The notes beneath the pieces are model-generated. The model was not told where the DNA came from. It was given only the letters and a program-made list of their open reading frames with translations, and ran no database searches. The translations under genes were made by a program, and so were the position numbers. From JAGNRR01 sp964409905 (GTDB taxonomy: Bacteria; Bacteroidota; Bacteroidia; Chitinophagales; Chitinophagaceae), in assembly GCA_964409905.1 (NCBI GenBank), contig CAYPET010000005.1:62001-126000 (forward strand): DNA of 64,000 nucleotides. The letters run 5' to 3'. Numbering within the stretch: the stretch's first letter is position 1; each line of letters opens with the position of its first letter. Below are positions 27,285 through 36,487 of the stretch, piece by piece.

Positions 27285-28040
27285 CTAATTTTTTAAAGAT
27301 GACAATTTTTTAGGGTTTTCCGAGTCGGTTATGTCCAAAAAGGCTATGCCATCTTTTAACATTCCTATCAATAAATCACCGGTCGGAATTACATCCAGAT
27401 AGGCATCTTCGCTTATTAAAGTCAATTGTAAGGGATTTTTCGGATCCTTTAGGCTCATTACGCGCAAGCCTGCACCATTGTCACAGATGTATAGTACACT
27501 GTCTTTTAATCCTAAACCATATGGATTGGTCATTTCTAAACTGTTCACCAATTTAGGGAATTTTATATCACGGATGTCATAAACGTTTAAAACATTAATA
27601 CTAGACCCGCACTGATTGCCACCGCGTATTGTTAGGTAAGCCATGCTGTCGTTGGCCACTACCGGATCGCATCCGGTAAAGTGTGCAACACTAGACTCCA
27701 TTACGGGCATTGCCGGATTATTTAGACTATAAATAAACATGCCGCTATTCGAGGCGATGAAAAGTTTGTTTTTAAAAGGAAATATTGTCTCAATATCAAA
27801 AGCAATATTCACTTTACGCACAAATATGGGTTGATTTGGCGCACTGATATCAAACACGCCCAAATTATTTCGGTCAATGGTGTATAAATAGTTGCCAATA
27901 ATTGTGAAGCGTGCTAAGGATCCCCCTGCACCAATTGTGCCGCTACCGCCAGGGCCTAATGAATTTATTGCATTATCCTTTGTACAGGCTCCTATGGCCA
28001 ATACGATTAGTGTAACTAGTACAAAAAATATCTTTTTCAT
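27285..28040 (-). CDS. LVIVD-repeat lipoprotein
   Basis: A 251-residue lipoprotein: signal peptide with lipobox IGAC (Cys19), then repeated beta-propeller-like units of the LVIVD type (NYLYTIDRNNLGVFDIS, KNKLFIASNSGMFIYSL, DSVLYICDNGAGLRVMSL). Such repeats are found on Bacteroidota surface proteins of unknown function. The ATG overlaps the stop of the similar upstream lipoprotein gene by one base (TAATG), so the two are coupled. Confidence 0.75.
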   Translation of the reverse strand: MKKIFFVLVTLIVLAIGACTKDNAINSLGPGGSGTIGAGGSLARFTIIGNYLYTIDRNNLGVFDISAPNQPIFVRKVNIAFDIETIFPFKNKLFIASNSGMFIYSLNNPAMPVMESSVAHFTGCDPVVANDSMAYLTIRGGNQCGSSINVLNVYDIRDIKFPKLVNSLEMTNPYGLGLKDSVLYICDNGAGLRVMSLKDPKNPLQLTLISEDAYLDVIPTGDLLIGMLKDGIAFLDITDSENPKKLSSLKN

Positions 28041-28567
28041 TAAAATCTACATTTAGGGTTTTGAAGAATTGCTTTTTTCCACCCAATCACTACACCTTTG
28101 GCAGGATCAATACATTCAAAGTATGCGTTTTGTTCAGGTATTTGATTATCTATGCCCACCGGAAAAACTCCTTTGCTGCGCGCAACCTCACTTATACTGT
28201 TTAGGTCGGCAATATTGATGGTCACCAGATCTTCAAAATTATTGGTAAATAAAAAATTGTTTTTAATAGAAATCTCCGTGCAACCGGGCACCGCAATAAA
28301 CTTTATCTTGGTCGGGTTCTTTGGGTCTATCATGTTTATCACATGTATACCTTTTCCAATTTCCATTTGGAAGGTCGTGTTGCCGTAGCGGTATATTTTG
28401 CCCGGATTTTCAAAAGGTTGGGCTGCCTTGGAATCAATACTGTATTGTTCCGATTTCTTGATATAAATAGGCGCATACCCTTCTATTTCAGTAGGATATT
28501 TATTATTGGTGTTACAAGAAGACAAAAAGGCTAATGCCAAAATGTCGATAATAATTCTTAATTTCAT
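28040..28567 (-). CDS. LVIVD-like lipoprotein, short
   Basis: A 175-residue lipoprotein with a short signal peptide and lipobox LSSC. The body resembles the downstream gene's repeat (KGIHVINMIDPKNPTKIKF and NLFTNNFEDLV-type strands), and the C-terminus ends ILQNPKCRF. The start at 28567 is chosen because it gives the signal peptide; the frame extends further upstream to 28735 but that part overlaps the Kazal gene in another frame and looks non-coding. It lies between the Kazal lipoprotein and the longer LVIVD lipoprotein. Confidence 0.7.
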   Translation of the reverse strand: MKLRIIIDILALAFLSSCNTNNKYPTEIEGYAPIYIKKSEQYSIDSKAAQPFENPGKIYRYGNTTFQMEIGKGIHVINMIDPKNPTKIKFIAVPGCTEISIKNNFLFTNNFEDLVTINIADLNSISEVARSKGVFPVGIDNQIPEQNAYFECIDPAKGVVIGWKKAILQNPKCRF

Positions 28568-28634
28568 GACAATGAGATAGACGCAAGTTACTATCAAAAT
28601 GTTAGTCTGGCTAGCACAAATTTTACCGGGTACA

Positions 28635-28856
28635 TCATTGACAAGCACCCATTGTATAGTCTGTAATGCCTGCACAAGCAGCCTCACAAGCATTACCATA
28701 CGTTTTATTGTTGCACCCACAGACTGGGTCCACAACCGCTGGGCAATAGCAGTCTTTATTTATCCGTTCAAAACAGTTTTCACTACTGCGTTTTTTATTG
28801 CACTGACTAAAAAAAAGGACAATGCCTAATGCTATTATATTGACAAGGACTTTCAT
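28635..28856 (-). CDS. Kazal-type serine protease inhibitor lipoprotein
   Basis: A 73-residue protein: a lipoprotein signal (FFSQC, Cys19), then a single Kazal-like domain with DPVCGCNNKTYGNACEAACA and a C-terminal cysteine. Kazal domains are compact disulfide-bonded inhibitors of serine proteases; bacterial lipoprotein forms presumably protect the cell surface from proteases, which is inference. It is the first gene of a unit with two LVIVD lipoproteins, about 67 bases before the next start. Confidence 0.82.
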   Translation of the reverse strand: MKVLVNIIALGIVLFFSQCNKKRSSENCFERINKDCYCPAVVDPVCGCNNKTYGNACEAACAGITDYTMGACQ

Positions 28857-28976
28857 AATTTGAAAGACGAAACTTTGACATTTTTAGTGAGCGATAAACC
28901 ATAAATATTTGCTAAAAACTATTGCTTAAAGGGTGTACCAGATAATTCTTTATAAGAAATTTTGTTTTGTCTTGCC

Positions 28977-28984
28977 TAACTTTG
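28977..28984 (+). promoter_or_regulatory. -7 box at the OmpA-family gene start
   Basis: TAACTTTG lies 5 bases before the GTG at 28990, so transcription may start at or next to that codon. No TTG at the usual -33 distance. Confidence 0.4.
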
Positions 28985-28989
28985 ATAGG

Positions 28990-29913
28990 GTGCATATAGT
29001 CCGTTTGATATTCCTACTTTTTCCTCTGCAATTAATGGCGCAGTCAGATAGCAGCCTGTTGTTACAGTGCTCTTCAAACGAGTTAGCCCTAACCTTTGGC
29101 GAAAAAGAGCTGATTAATCAAAAGTTGGAAGGGAAACAAGTTGCAACTATAGAGTTGATTGCCAATATTGGAAATCATACTGACGTATCTGCAAATAGAG
29201 TAGTGTTAGAAAAGTGCATTGGTCAATTACGAGAATTTCTTTTTTTAAAGCAGATTCCAGAAAATAAAATCACCATTAAAAGAAATCTGGTTTCGGTAGA
29301 TACGCTTTACAACACGATTCTTATAAATATCACCTATGTACCCCCAAAAACCGGCAGGGTAATTTATAAAACAGCCACTGTTGAAATATTGGATACTACG
29401 GCTAAAAAGACAAGCGTTCCATCTGCCCTTCAATCAAGTAAAATTGAAAAGCGGAAAGCTAAAAAGCAACGAAAAACCATATCAAAAAATGAGGAGCCTG
29501 AACTTAGCGCCTACGGCAAGTTGAATATTGAGGACTTTAAAGAGGGTAATAAAGTAATTATTCCGGACTTGCTTTTTGTAGCCACCCGACATCAATTACG
29601 ACCTGTATCTTACCGTTCGCTTTACCATTTGTTACAAATCATGCGTGATAAACCCACTATGATTATTGAATTACAAGGGCATATTTGCTGCAAAAGTGAT
29701 GGTGAAGATGGGATGGATTTTGATACCAATTTACCCAATTTGTCAGAAGCGCGCGCCAAAGAAGTTTTTGATTATTTGGTAAGGAATGGCATTTCGCCAT
29801 ATCGTATGACATACCGCGGTTTTGGCAGCAAGTATAAACGGGTAGAAGATAATGGTAATGCCATTGAAGGATTGTTAAACAGAAGGGTGGAGGTCTATAT
29901 TATTCGAGAATAG
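28990..29913 (+). CDS. OmpA-family C-terminal domain protein
   Basis: An exported protein of about 307 residues. A hydrophobic signal segment ends in LMAQ; the middle is beta-rich and Lys-rich; the C-terminal ~110 residues form an OmpA/MotB-like peptidoglycan-binding domain (IELQGHICC, NLSEARAKEVFDYLVRNGI, YRGFGSKYKR, NRRVEVYI). It should anchor the outer membrane or a complex to peptidoglycan. The GTG at 28990 gives the best signal peptide. A GTG at 28933 is also in frame but would place the -7 box inside the gene. Confidence 0.7.
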   Translation: MHIVRLIFLLFPLQLMAQSDSSLLLQCSSNELALTFGEKELINQKLEGKQVATIELIANIGNHTDVSANRVVLEKCIGQLREFLFLKQIPENKITIKRNLVSVDTLYNTILINITYVPPKTGRVIYKTATVEILDTTAKKTSVPSALQSSKIEKRKAKKQRKTISKNEEPELSAYGKLNIEDFKEGNKVIIPDLLFVATRHQLRPVSYRSLYHLLQIMRDKPTMIIELQGHICCKSDGEDGMDFDTNLPNLSEARAKEVFDYLVRNGISPYRMTYRGFGSKYKRVEDNGNAIEGLLNRRVEVYIIRE

Positions 29914-30033
29914 GTCGGGATCAAAAGAGTTTTTTTTGATATTGAATAATCAAATTCATATTCTCTGAGAATAACATAAAATCTTAGCATTTTATACAAA
30001 TTGTCTATCACTTTTCCCTTTTACCTTTACCCC

Positions 30034-32862
30034 GTGTCAAAAAATATAGAAGTTCGCGGTGCGAGAATGCACAACCTCAAGAATATTGATGTCAACATCC
30101 CCAAAAATAAACTTACTGTAATTACTGGCATAAGTGGAAGTGGCAAGAGTTCATTAGCCTTTGATACTATTCATGCCGAAGGGCAGCGCCGCTATATGGA
30201 AAGTTTTAGCGCCTATGCACGACAGTTTATTGGAAATATGGAGCGCCCTGACGTGGACGTCGTTAAGGGGCTCTCACCCGTAATAAGCATTGAGCAGAAA
30301 ACAACTAGCAAAAATCCTCGCTCCACTGTAGGTACCATTACTGAGATTTACGATTTCTTTCGTTTGTTATACGCCAGAACAGCTGTGGCCTATAGTTATA
30401 ATACCAACAAACCCATGGTGCAATACAGCGAAGAAGAAATTGTTGCAACCGTAAAAGAAAAATTTGCGAACAATAAAATAGGCATATTAGCCCCAATTAT
30501 TGCAGGTAGAAAAGGTCATTACAGAGAACTATTTGATCAATTACGAAAACAAGGGCATGTTCGTGTGCGTGTGGATGGGAAGTTGGAGGAGCTAAAGGCG
30601 AATATGCAACTTGATCGTTATAAGGTGCATGACATTGAAATTGTTATCGATCGATTGCGTGTGGATGATAAAAATGCCATTAGGCTGAGTCAAAGCATAC
30701 AAACAGCTCTGCAACAGGGTAAAGGCACCATTATCGTCATGAATCTTGAAGCAGATCCTAAAATAACAACAGCGAATATTGACACATTGTATTCAAAAAA
30801 TTTGGTTTGTGCCGATACAGGAATTTCCTATCAAGAACCTTCGCCCAATACTTTTTCTTACAACTCACCTTATGGCTATTGTCCCAGTTGCAGAGGAATA
30901 GGGGTGCAAACAAAAGTTGATTTAGACCTGGTAATGCCAGATAAATCAATTTCAATTAACGATGGTGGTATCCTGCCGCTTGGAAAAAAACGCGATGCCC
31001 ATATGTTCAATCAGATAAAAGAAGTAGCCCGCGAAAACAAGATAAAATTGACCACGTCCATAGCTCAGCTCACTGTACAACAACTCAATATCATCTTGTA
31101 TGGATCGCCGGAAGGTGAAAATGAAATTGAGTATGAAGGTGATTTTACCAGAAATTTTGAAGGGGTAGTCAATATGGTAAAGCGATGGTATCATCAAAGC
31201 AGTAGTATCGCTGTAAAACGCTGGGCCGAGGAATATATGCAAGTTATGCATTGCGAAACTTGTATGGGCGCGCGCTTAAAACATGAGGCCTTGTGGTTTA
31301 AAATTGATGAAAAAAACATTGCCGAGATTAGCACCTGGAATTTGGATAAATTGGCAACCTGGACGAAAAATCTGCCGACTGTTTTGTCAAAAAGGCAAGC
31401 TACCATAGCCAAAGAAATTCTGAAAGAAATTAACGAACGGATTGGGTTTATGCTTGGGGTTGGCTTGCATTATCTTAGCCTAGACAGGCCTTCAGGTAGT
31501 TTGAGTGGCGGTGAGAGTCAGCGTATTCGATTGGCAACCCAAATCGGCAGTAAACTGAAAGGGATAACATATATACTTGATGAGCCAAGTATCGGCTTGC
31601 ATCAGCGCGATAACCAGCGCCTTATTAGAGCTCTCAAAGAATTACGTGATGTGGGTAATACGGTTATCGTTGTAGAGCATGATAAAGATATTATGCTGGA
31701 GGCTGACTACTTAATAGACATTGGTCCGGGTGCGGGTACGCACGGTGGTGAAATGGTTGGATTCGGTGATCCGAAAACCTTTTTAAAAAATAAGGGCATT
31801 ACCGCTTCTTTTATGTTGGGTTCAAAAAGCATTCAAGTGCCCAAAAAGCGTCGTCCCGGAAATAAACAGCAGATTACTTTAAAAGGCGCTACCGGCAATA
31901 ATCTCAAAAACATTAATGTATCCTTTCCGTTGGGCAAATTTATTTGTGTAACTGGTGTCTCTGGTAGCGGAAAGTCAACCCTAATTAATGAAACCTTATA
32001 TCCATTATTAGCCAAACAGGTTTATAATAGTAAAAGGCCTATCATGCCATACAAATCAATTTCCGGTCTAAAAAATATTGATAAAGTAGTAGAAATTGAT
32101 CAATCCCCAATCGGACGCACACCACGCAGTAATCCTGCTACCTATTGCGGTTTTTACACAGACATTAGAGCATTATTTGCAGAAATTCCCGAAAGTAAAA
32201 TCCGTGGGTATAAACCTGGCCGTTTTTCGTTTAATGTAAAAACTGGCCGTTGTGAAATTTGCGAAGGCGCCGGTGTAAAAACCATTGAAATGAATTTCTT
32301 GCCCGATGTGCATGTGCATTGCGAAAAATGCGGCGGCAAACGATTTAATAAAGAAACTCTGGAGATAAAATACAAAGGCAAGACCATTGCCGAAATATTG
32401 GAGATGACCGTTGATGAGGCCGTTGATTTTTTTGAACCGATTCATTACATACATCGAAAAATAAAAACCTTGCAAGAGGTGGGCTTGGGCTATATAGCCC
32501 TCGGGCAAAGTTCATTAACGCTCAGTGGTGGTGAGGCGCAGCGTGTTAAACTTTCGAGCGAACTGGCTAAAAAAGCTACTGGACAGACCATTTATATATT
32601 AGATGAACCAACCACTGGTCTCCATTTTCAGGATATTCAAATGCTCTTGACGGTGTTAAATAAATTAGTTGACAAAGGCAATACTGTTTTAGTAATTGAA
32701 CACAACATGGATGTGATTAAAGTAGCCGATCATATCATCGACTTGGGTCCGGAAGGGGGCGATGGCGGAGGTGAGATAGTGGCTGAGGGGACTCCCGAAC
32801 AAGTAGCTCGCCAAAAAAATAGCATCACCGGTAAGTTTCTGCTGGTAGAGCTAAAGCAATAA
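30034..32862 (+). CDS. uvrA: Excinuclease ABC subunit A
   Basis: UvrA is the damage-sensing ATPase of nucleotide excision repair. The ~942-residue protein has two ABC modules: Walker A GISGSGKS at 32-39 and GVSGSGKS at 641-648, each with an ABC signature (SLSGGESQRIRLA and TLSGGEAQRVKLS) and a Walker B ending in DEPS or DEPT. Cysteine pairs form its zinc modules (CPSC, CETC, CEIC and CEKC). The GTG at 30034 matches the family start; a TTG at 30001 is the alternative. Confidence 0.95.
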   Translation: MSKNIEVRGARMHNLKNIDVNIPKNKLTVITGISGSGKSSLAFDTIHAEGQRRYMESFSAYARQFIGNMERPDVDVVKGLSPVISIEQKTTSKNPRSTVGTITEIYDFFRLLYARTAVAYSYNTNKPMVQYSEEEIVATVKEKFANNKIGILAPIIAGRKGHYRELFDQLRKQGHVRVRVDGKLEELKANMQLDRYKVHDIEIVIDRLRVDDKNAIRLSQSIQTALQQGKGTIIVMNLEADPKITTANIDTLYSKNLVCADTGISYQEPSPNTFSYNSPYGYCPSCRGIGVQTKVDLDLVMPDKSISINDGGILPLGKKRDAHMFNQIKEVARENKIKLTTSIAQLTVQQLNIILYGSPEGENEIEYEGDFTRNFEGVVNMVKRWYHQSSSIAVKRWAEEYMQVMHCETCMGARLKHEALWFKIDEKNIAEISTWNLDKLATWTKNLPTVLSKRQATIAKEILKEINERIGFMLGVGLHYLSLDRPSGSLSGGESQRIRLATQIGSKLKGITYILDEPSIGLHQRDNQRLIRALKELRDVGNTVIVVEHDKDIMLEADYLIDIGPGAGTHGGEMVGFGDPKTFLKNKGITASFMLGSKSIQVPKKRRPGNKQQITLKGATGNNLKNINVSFPLGKFICVTGVSGSGKSTLINETLYPLLAKQVYNSKRPIMPYKSISGLKNIDKVVEIDQSPIGRTPRSNPATYCGFYTDIRALFAEIPESKIRGYKPGRFSFNVKTGRCEICEGAGVKTIEMNFLPDVHVHCEKCGGKRFNKETLEIKYKGKTIAEILEMTVDEAVDFFEPIHYIHRKIKTLQEVGLGYIALGQSSLTLSGGEAQRVKLSSELAKKATGQTIYILDEPTTGLHFQDIQMLLTVLNKLVDKGNTVLVIEHNMDVIKVADHIIDLGPEGGDGGGEIVAEGTPEQVARQKNSITGKFLLVELKQ

Positions 32863-32906
32863 TTTATCCAAGTTTTCGTTTGTATTGTTATACGCTGCTG
32901 CTACAA

Positions 32907-33290
32907 ATGAACAAGTGGTTAAAATTTTTATGCTGGATTTCTCTAATAACAATACTGTTCGGTGCAGGTTGCAGATATTTCATTCACTACATTGGTAATT
33001 ACAATCAGTGTGATCGTTTTAATATTGACAATGTAGAGTTGCGCACTGGCATCAACATTCCAGCCGTAAAAAGTATTGATTGCATCTATCACGATAGTGT
33101 GAAGCGCGTCACATTTTATTTCGATGTAGATAAAGTAGATGTAGATAAGTATTTGACGGATAATGATTTTGTGCGAGATGGTTCTTTGTATACCAAAGCT
33201 GTAAATAATGATCGTACAGAGTGGTCCGCCACATTTAGCAGAAGTGAAGCGGCATTAAAGATGCGGATTTATTACAAGGATGTAAAGTGA
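32907..33290 (+). CDS. Hypothetical small membrane-anchored protein
   Basis: No family recognised. The 127 residues begin with a hydrophobic segment of about 20 residues that ends in FGAGC, a possible lipobox, followed by a beta-rich domain with repeated acidic strands (DVDKVDVDKYL) and two more cysteines. It is probably an inner-membrane or lipoprotein product. The ATG at 32907 is chosen because the signal follows directly. It sits between uvrA and the phosphatase gene, both on the same strand. Confidence 0.5.
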   Translation: MNKWLKFLCWISLITILFGAGCRYFIHYIGNYNQCDRFNIDNVELRTGINIPAVKSIDCIYHDSVKRVTFYFDVDKVDVDKYLTDNDFVRDGSLYTKAVNNDRTEWSATFSRSEAALKMRIYYKDVK

Positions 33291-33297
33291 GTGCTTC

Positions 33298-33331
33298 TTT
33301 GTTTTAATCATTACAAGGCATAATATATTTG
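33298..33331 (+). promoter_or_regulatory. Promoter of the low-molecular-weight phosphatase gene
   Basis: TTTG at 33298-33301, 22 bases, then TATATTTG at 33324-33331, 9 bases before the ATG. The spacer is slightly longer than usual. Confidence 0.55.
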
Positions 33332-33340
33332 CCCGTAATT

Positions 33341-33808
33341 ATGAAAATATTGATGACTTGTTTGGGTAATATTTGTCGATCACCAATGGCAGAAGGAATT
33401 TTAAGAAAACTTGCCGACGAGCGCAATTTGGACTGGCAAATCGACAGTGCCGGTACTAATGGCATACATACAGGAGAGCCACCACACAAAAGTTCACAAA
33501 AAGTATGCAAGCAAAACGGTATCGATATCACTGCTCAACGTGCCATAGATTTTAGAAAAGAATTTGTACAGGAATATGATAGAATCTACGTATTTGCCTA
33601 TGATGTCATGCAGGATGTAAAGAATATTGCCGGTAATGATTTTGATGAAAAAAAAGTAGACTATTTCCTTAACGAATTATACCCAGGTAAAAATTTAGAT
33701 GTTACCGACCCATGGTACGGTGGTGAAGAAGGCTACTACGCAGTTTACGAAGAAATTTACAAAGGTTGCGAGGCGATTATGCATCGTTATGGTGGCAAAG
33801 TTGTTTAA
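33341..33808 (+). CDS. Low-molecular-weight protein-tyrosine phosphatase
   Basis: A 155-residue phosphatase. The P-loop CLGNICRS (C7 to S14) matches the family C-x5-R-S, with C7 the nucleophile and R13 the phosphate-binding residue, and D123 in TDPWYGG is the general acid. Such enzymes dephosphorylate tyrosine kinases of polysaccharide export or other proteins; no kinase or capsule gene is adjacent. The ATG at 33341 is chosen over an in-frame TTG at 33329. Confidence 0.92.
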   Translation: MKILMTCLGNICRSPMAEGILRKLADERNLDWQIDSAGTNGIHTGEPPHKSSQKVCKQNGIDITAQRAIDFRKEFVQEYDRIYVFAYDVMQDVKNIAGNDFDEKKVDYFLNELYPGKNLDVTDPWYGGEEGYYAVYEEIYKGCEAIMHRYGGKVV

Positions 33809-34588
33809 TTAAAACTCTTGCTTACAATGTGGGCAGACCTGTTTTTTATTGCGCATTTTATCTATAAAGCCTGAACTGATAATGCCCGTTGGCAAAGCCA
33901 CAAGGCCAATGCCTAAAAAGGCAATAAAACCACTTAGCAATTTGCCCAAGCCGGTAACCGGTACCACATCGCCATATCCAACGGCCGTTAGTGTTGTCAC
34001 TGCCCAATACATGGTTTCTATAACGTTTGGAAACTTCTCGGGCTGCACACTGTGCTCCACCTGATACATTATAATGGATGAAACCAGCAAAAGAAGACTG
34101 GTGATATAGACGGTGATAGCCAATTCCTTTCGTTTATCCCTAATAATGGATATAAATAAATTTAAGGAACTGGAATATCGTTTTAGCTTTAGTATGCGAA
34201 AAAGCATAAGCACTCGTAATAAACGAACGGTATTAAAATCAGCCTCGATCACCAATGGCAGGTAAAAAGGCAGGATAGCAACAAGGTCAATAACGCCCTC
34301 AAAAGAAAGGATAAACCGTAATCGTGATTTTAGTGCACCAAGTTTGGTGTATTTTAGATTGGCTGTCCAAAGTCGACTCAAGTATTCTAGACTAAAAATA
34401 ATGACAATGATAATCTCTGATGTTTAGAGGTATTGGTGTATGTGCGGATTTTTAAAATTGTAGGAGTCTATGATAATACCTATAATACTCAGCACCATCA
34501 AGGTTATTATTAGCAACTCAAATTGTTTCCCAATTTTTTTATAGTGTTTGCCATTAGATGTGAGGATGTTGAATAACGTTTGTTTCAT
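33809..34588 (-). pseudogene. Voltage-gated-type potassium channel, broken by an in-frame TAA
   Basis: Across 33809-34588 one frame encodes a complete six-helix channel of about 258 residues: S1 (near 24-42), S2 (SEIIIVIIFSLEYL), S3 (VIDLVAILPFYLPLV), arginine-rich S4 (RLLRVLMLFRILKLKR), S5, the selectivity filter TAVGYGD and S6, ending in a CPHC tail. A TAA at 34424-34426 interrupts it in the S1-S2 loop. The longest uninterrupted piece (33809-34381 from a TTG) lacks S1. The gene starts 5 bases after the xerD stop. Either it is a recent pseudogene or expression restarts within the gene; sequencing error is also possible. Confidence 0.8.
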
Positions 34589-34593
34589 GGTGC

Positions 34594-35496
34594 CTAATTT
34601 TTATATCTCGGGTGATGGAGTAAAATGGTTTCTCGAAGGTAGTGACTATCCAGGTGTGTATAGATTTCGGTAGTGGTAATACTTTCATGTCCTAGCATTT
34701 CCTGTACTGCCCTTAAGTCAGCGCCTCCTTCTATGAGATGCGTGGCAAAAGAATGTCTAAAACAGTGTGGGTACATATTTTTTGTTAATCCTGCTTTTTC
34801 TGCTGTTTGTTTCACTATGTTAAACAGCATCGTCCTACCCAAGTTCTTGCCGCGCCTGCTTAAAAAAAGGATATCATTATAAGCATCCTGGGGGGTAATG
34901 TGTTTGCGGTAATGTTCCAAATACAAATTGATATATTTTATAGCAATCGAGCCAATTGGCACCAATCGCTCTTTGTTTCCTTTGCCAATGATACGGATAA
35001 AGCCTGCCTCAGGATAATAATTTGAAACTTGAAGCTGGCTGATTTCGCTTATGCGTAAACCGCAGCTATATAGCGTTTCGCAGATTGCCCGATTGCGCAT
35101 GCCTTCTGCCGTACTTACATCAATAGCCTCTAAAAACCGATCCACTTCGCCAACGCTTAATACATCAGGCAACTTTCTACTGGTTTTGGGGGCTTCTAAA
35201 AATTCAGCAGGACTCGTGTCAATCTGCTCCTCTAACAAGAGATAATTAAAAAAGCTTTTTATACCAGAAATAATGCGCGCTTGAGATGTTGCAGCTAATC
35301 CCAATTCGTTTAAAAATTTTAAGAATTGTCGCAACTCTTTAAGGGTGATACTGTTCAGGTCGGTACTCAAGTCTTCTTGCTGCAAAAACGATAACAGTTT
35401 TGTGACATCGCGCAAATAGTTTTCTATTGACAGTTTACTCAGCGATCTTTCCAGATGCAAAAAAGCCTTAAATCCGTTTAAATAACTTTGCCACAT
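34594..35496 (-). CDS. xerD: Site-specific tyrosine recombinase XerD
   Basis: Housekeeping recombinase of chromosome dimer resolution. The 300 residues have the N-terminal SAM-like DNA-binding domain and the C-terminal catalytic domain with CGLRISE (Arg), HCFRHSFATHL (His-x-x-Arg) and IYTHLD (nucleophilic Tyr). It is full length, with no phage or integron signature nearby. XerC is hard to exclude from sequence alone. The broken channel gene begins 5 bases downstream; aroQ is divergent. Confidence 0.88.
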   Translation of the reverse strand: MWQSYLNGFKAFLHLERSLSKLSIENYLRDVTKLLSFLQQEDLSTDLNSITLKELRQFLKFLNELGLAATSQARIISGIKSFFNYLLLEEQIDTSPAEFLEAPKTSRKLPDVLSVGEVDRFLEAIDVSTAEGMRNRAICETLYSCGLRISEISQLQVSNYYPEAGFIRIIGKGNKERLVPIGSIAIKYINLYLEHYRKHITPQDAYNDILFLSRRGKNLGRTMLFNIVKQTAEKAGLTKNMYPHCFRHSFATHLIEGGADLRAVQEMLGHESITTTEIYTHLDSHYLRETILLHHPRYKN

Positions 35497-35572
35497 AATG
35501 CTTTGCTCCTGCCTAGGAGATCTTGCCTACTTTTACTTTGTAGTACATTACAAAGATTCGTATTTTTAGGCA

Positions 35573-35995
35573 GTGAAAAAAATTGGTATACTAAACGGTC
35601 CAAATCTCAACCTGCTCGGCAAGCGTGAGCCTAAAATATATGGTACTGTTTCATTTGAAAATTTTCTGAATCAACTCACCCAGCAATACTTGGATGTCAA
35701 TTTTATATATGCACAATCCAATGTAGAGGGCGAACTCATTAATACTTTACAAGATTGGAATGAACAATGCGATGCCCTCATTTTTAATCCTGGTGGTTAC
35801 TCACACACTTCTGTGGCCGTTGCCGATGCCTTACGCGCCATGCATATTCCGGTAATTGAAGTACATATCAGTAACATATATGCCCGTGAGGCATTTAGAC
35901 ATCAATCCATTACAGCTGCAAATTGCAAAGGTTGTATTATTGGTTTCGGGTTGGATGGATACAAAATGGCAACACAATACCTTATTTCGTTATAA
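35573..35995 (+). CDS. aroQ: 3-dehydroquinate dehydratase, type II
   Basis: A type II dehydroquinase converting 3-dehydroquinate to 3-dehydroshikimate. The 140 residues contain GPNLNLLGKREPKIYG with the catalytic Tyr at 23, NPGGYSHTSVAV with the His at 78, and EVHISNIYAREAFRHQS, the set needed for activity. It starts with GTG at 35573. Its 3' end overlaps the convergent lipoprotein gene by 14 bases. Confidence 0.94.
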   Translation: MKKIGILNGPNLNLLGKREPKIYGTVSFENFLNQLTQQYLDVNFIYAQSNVEGELINTLQDWNEQCDALIFNPGGYSHTSVAVADALRAMHIPVIEVHISNIYAREAFRHQSITAANCKGCIIGFGLDGYKMATQYLISL

Positions 35996-36464
35996 TGATG
36001 GGGTCTGTTTTTACCCTATTACTCACATTGTCCTCTTTATCAAAAACATAAACTTCAAAAGTTACTGTATCAGAAAACTCATGGATCGAGTCTGTTCTGG
36101 CAATCAAATCACTACTTTCCATGTAAACTTCAAACGAGCCGCTGATGCCGGCATTGCTGGCCACCGACTGTGGGATGGGAGGAAAATCGTAAAGTAAAAA
36201 CTGATTAGTATCGCGCGAATCAATGAAAACGATGTTCTGCCTTGGGTTAGGATTACCACTTCCTTCAATTGGCCCTACATCAGCATCTCCATCAGCAAAG
36301 GTGAAGCGGAACTGTATTATTTCATTTCCTTTTCCGCTATCGAGTACGGTATTCCTATCCTGATCTACAAAATTGATAGCAGGCGCCGGATCAATAATGT
36401 TTTTTTTGCAGCCCCAAAAGAAAAAGGTTGCCAACAATATTCCAACTAACTTTGCGCTGCGCAT
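35982..36464 (-). CDS. Hypothetical lipoprotein
   Basis: A 160-residue protein with signal peptide and lipobox FWGC (Cys19), then an acidic Asp/Gly-rich beta-type domain (FRFTFADGDADVG, TVTFEVYVFDKEDN). I do not recognise a family beyond similarity to short Bacteroidota lipoproteins of the same design. A -7 box on the minus strand at 36470-36477 lies 5 bases before the ATG. It is convergent with aroQ. Confidence 0.65.
   Translation of the reverse strand: MRSAKLVGILLATFFFWGCKKNIIDPAPAINFVDQDRNTVLDSGKGNEIIQFRFTFADGDADVGPIEGSGNPNPRQNIVFIDSRDTNQFLLYDFPPIPQSVASNAGISGSFEVYMESSDLIARTDSIHEFSDTVTFEVYVFDKEDNVSNRVKTDPIIITK
36447..36454 (+). promoter_or_regulatory. -7 box for the LuxE-like gene
   Basis: TAACTTTG on the plus strand, lying inside the start of the divergent lipoprotein gene. 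A TTG at 36428-36430 is 16 bases upstream, shorter than usual. Confidence 0.45.
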
Positions 36465-36469
36465 TTAAC

Positions 36470-36477
36470 CAAAGTTA
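36470..36477 (-). promoter_or_regulatory. -7 box for the hypothetical lipoprotein gene
   Basis: TAACTTTG on the minus strand, 5 bases before the lipoprotein ATG. It mirrors the identical box on the plus strand at 36447-36454. Confidence 0.45.
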
Positions 36478-36487
36478 TACAGTATTC

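Noticed and set aside
28568..28735. Longer start for the short LVIVD lipoprotein
   Set aside because: The extra frame lies inside the Kazal gene and would remove the signal peptide from the N-terminus.
34594..35496. XerD as an integron or phage integrase
   Set aside because: Full-length housekeeping type with no attachment site, gene cassettes or phage genes nearby.
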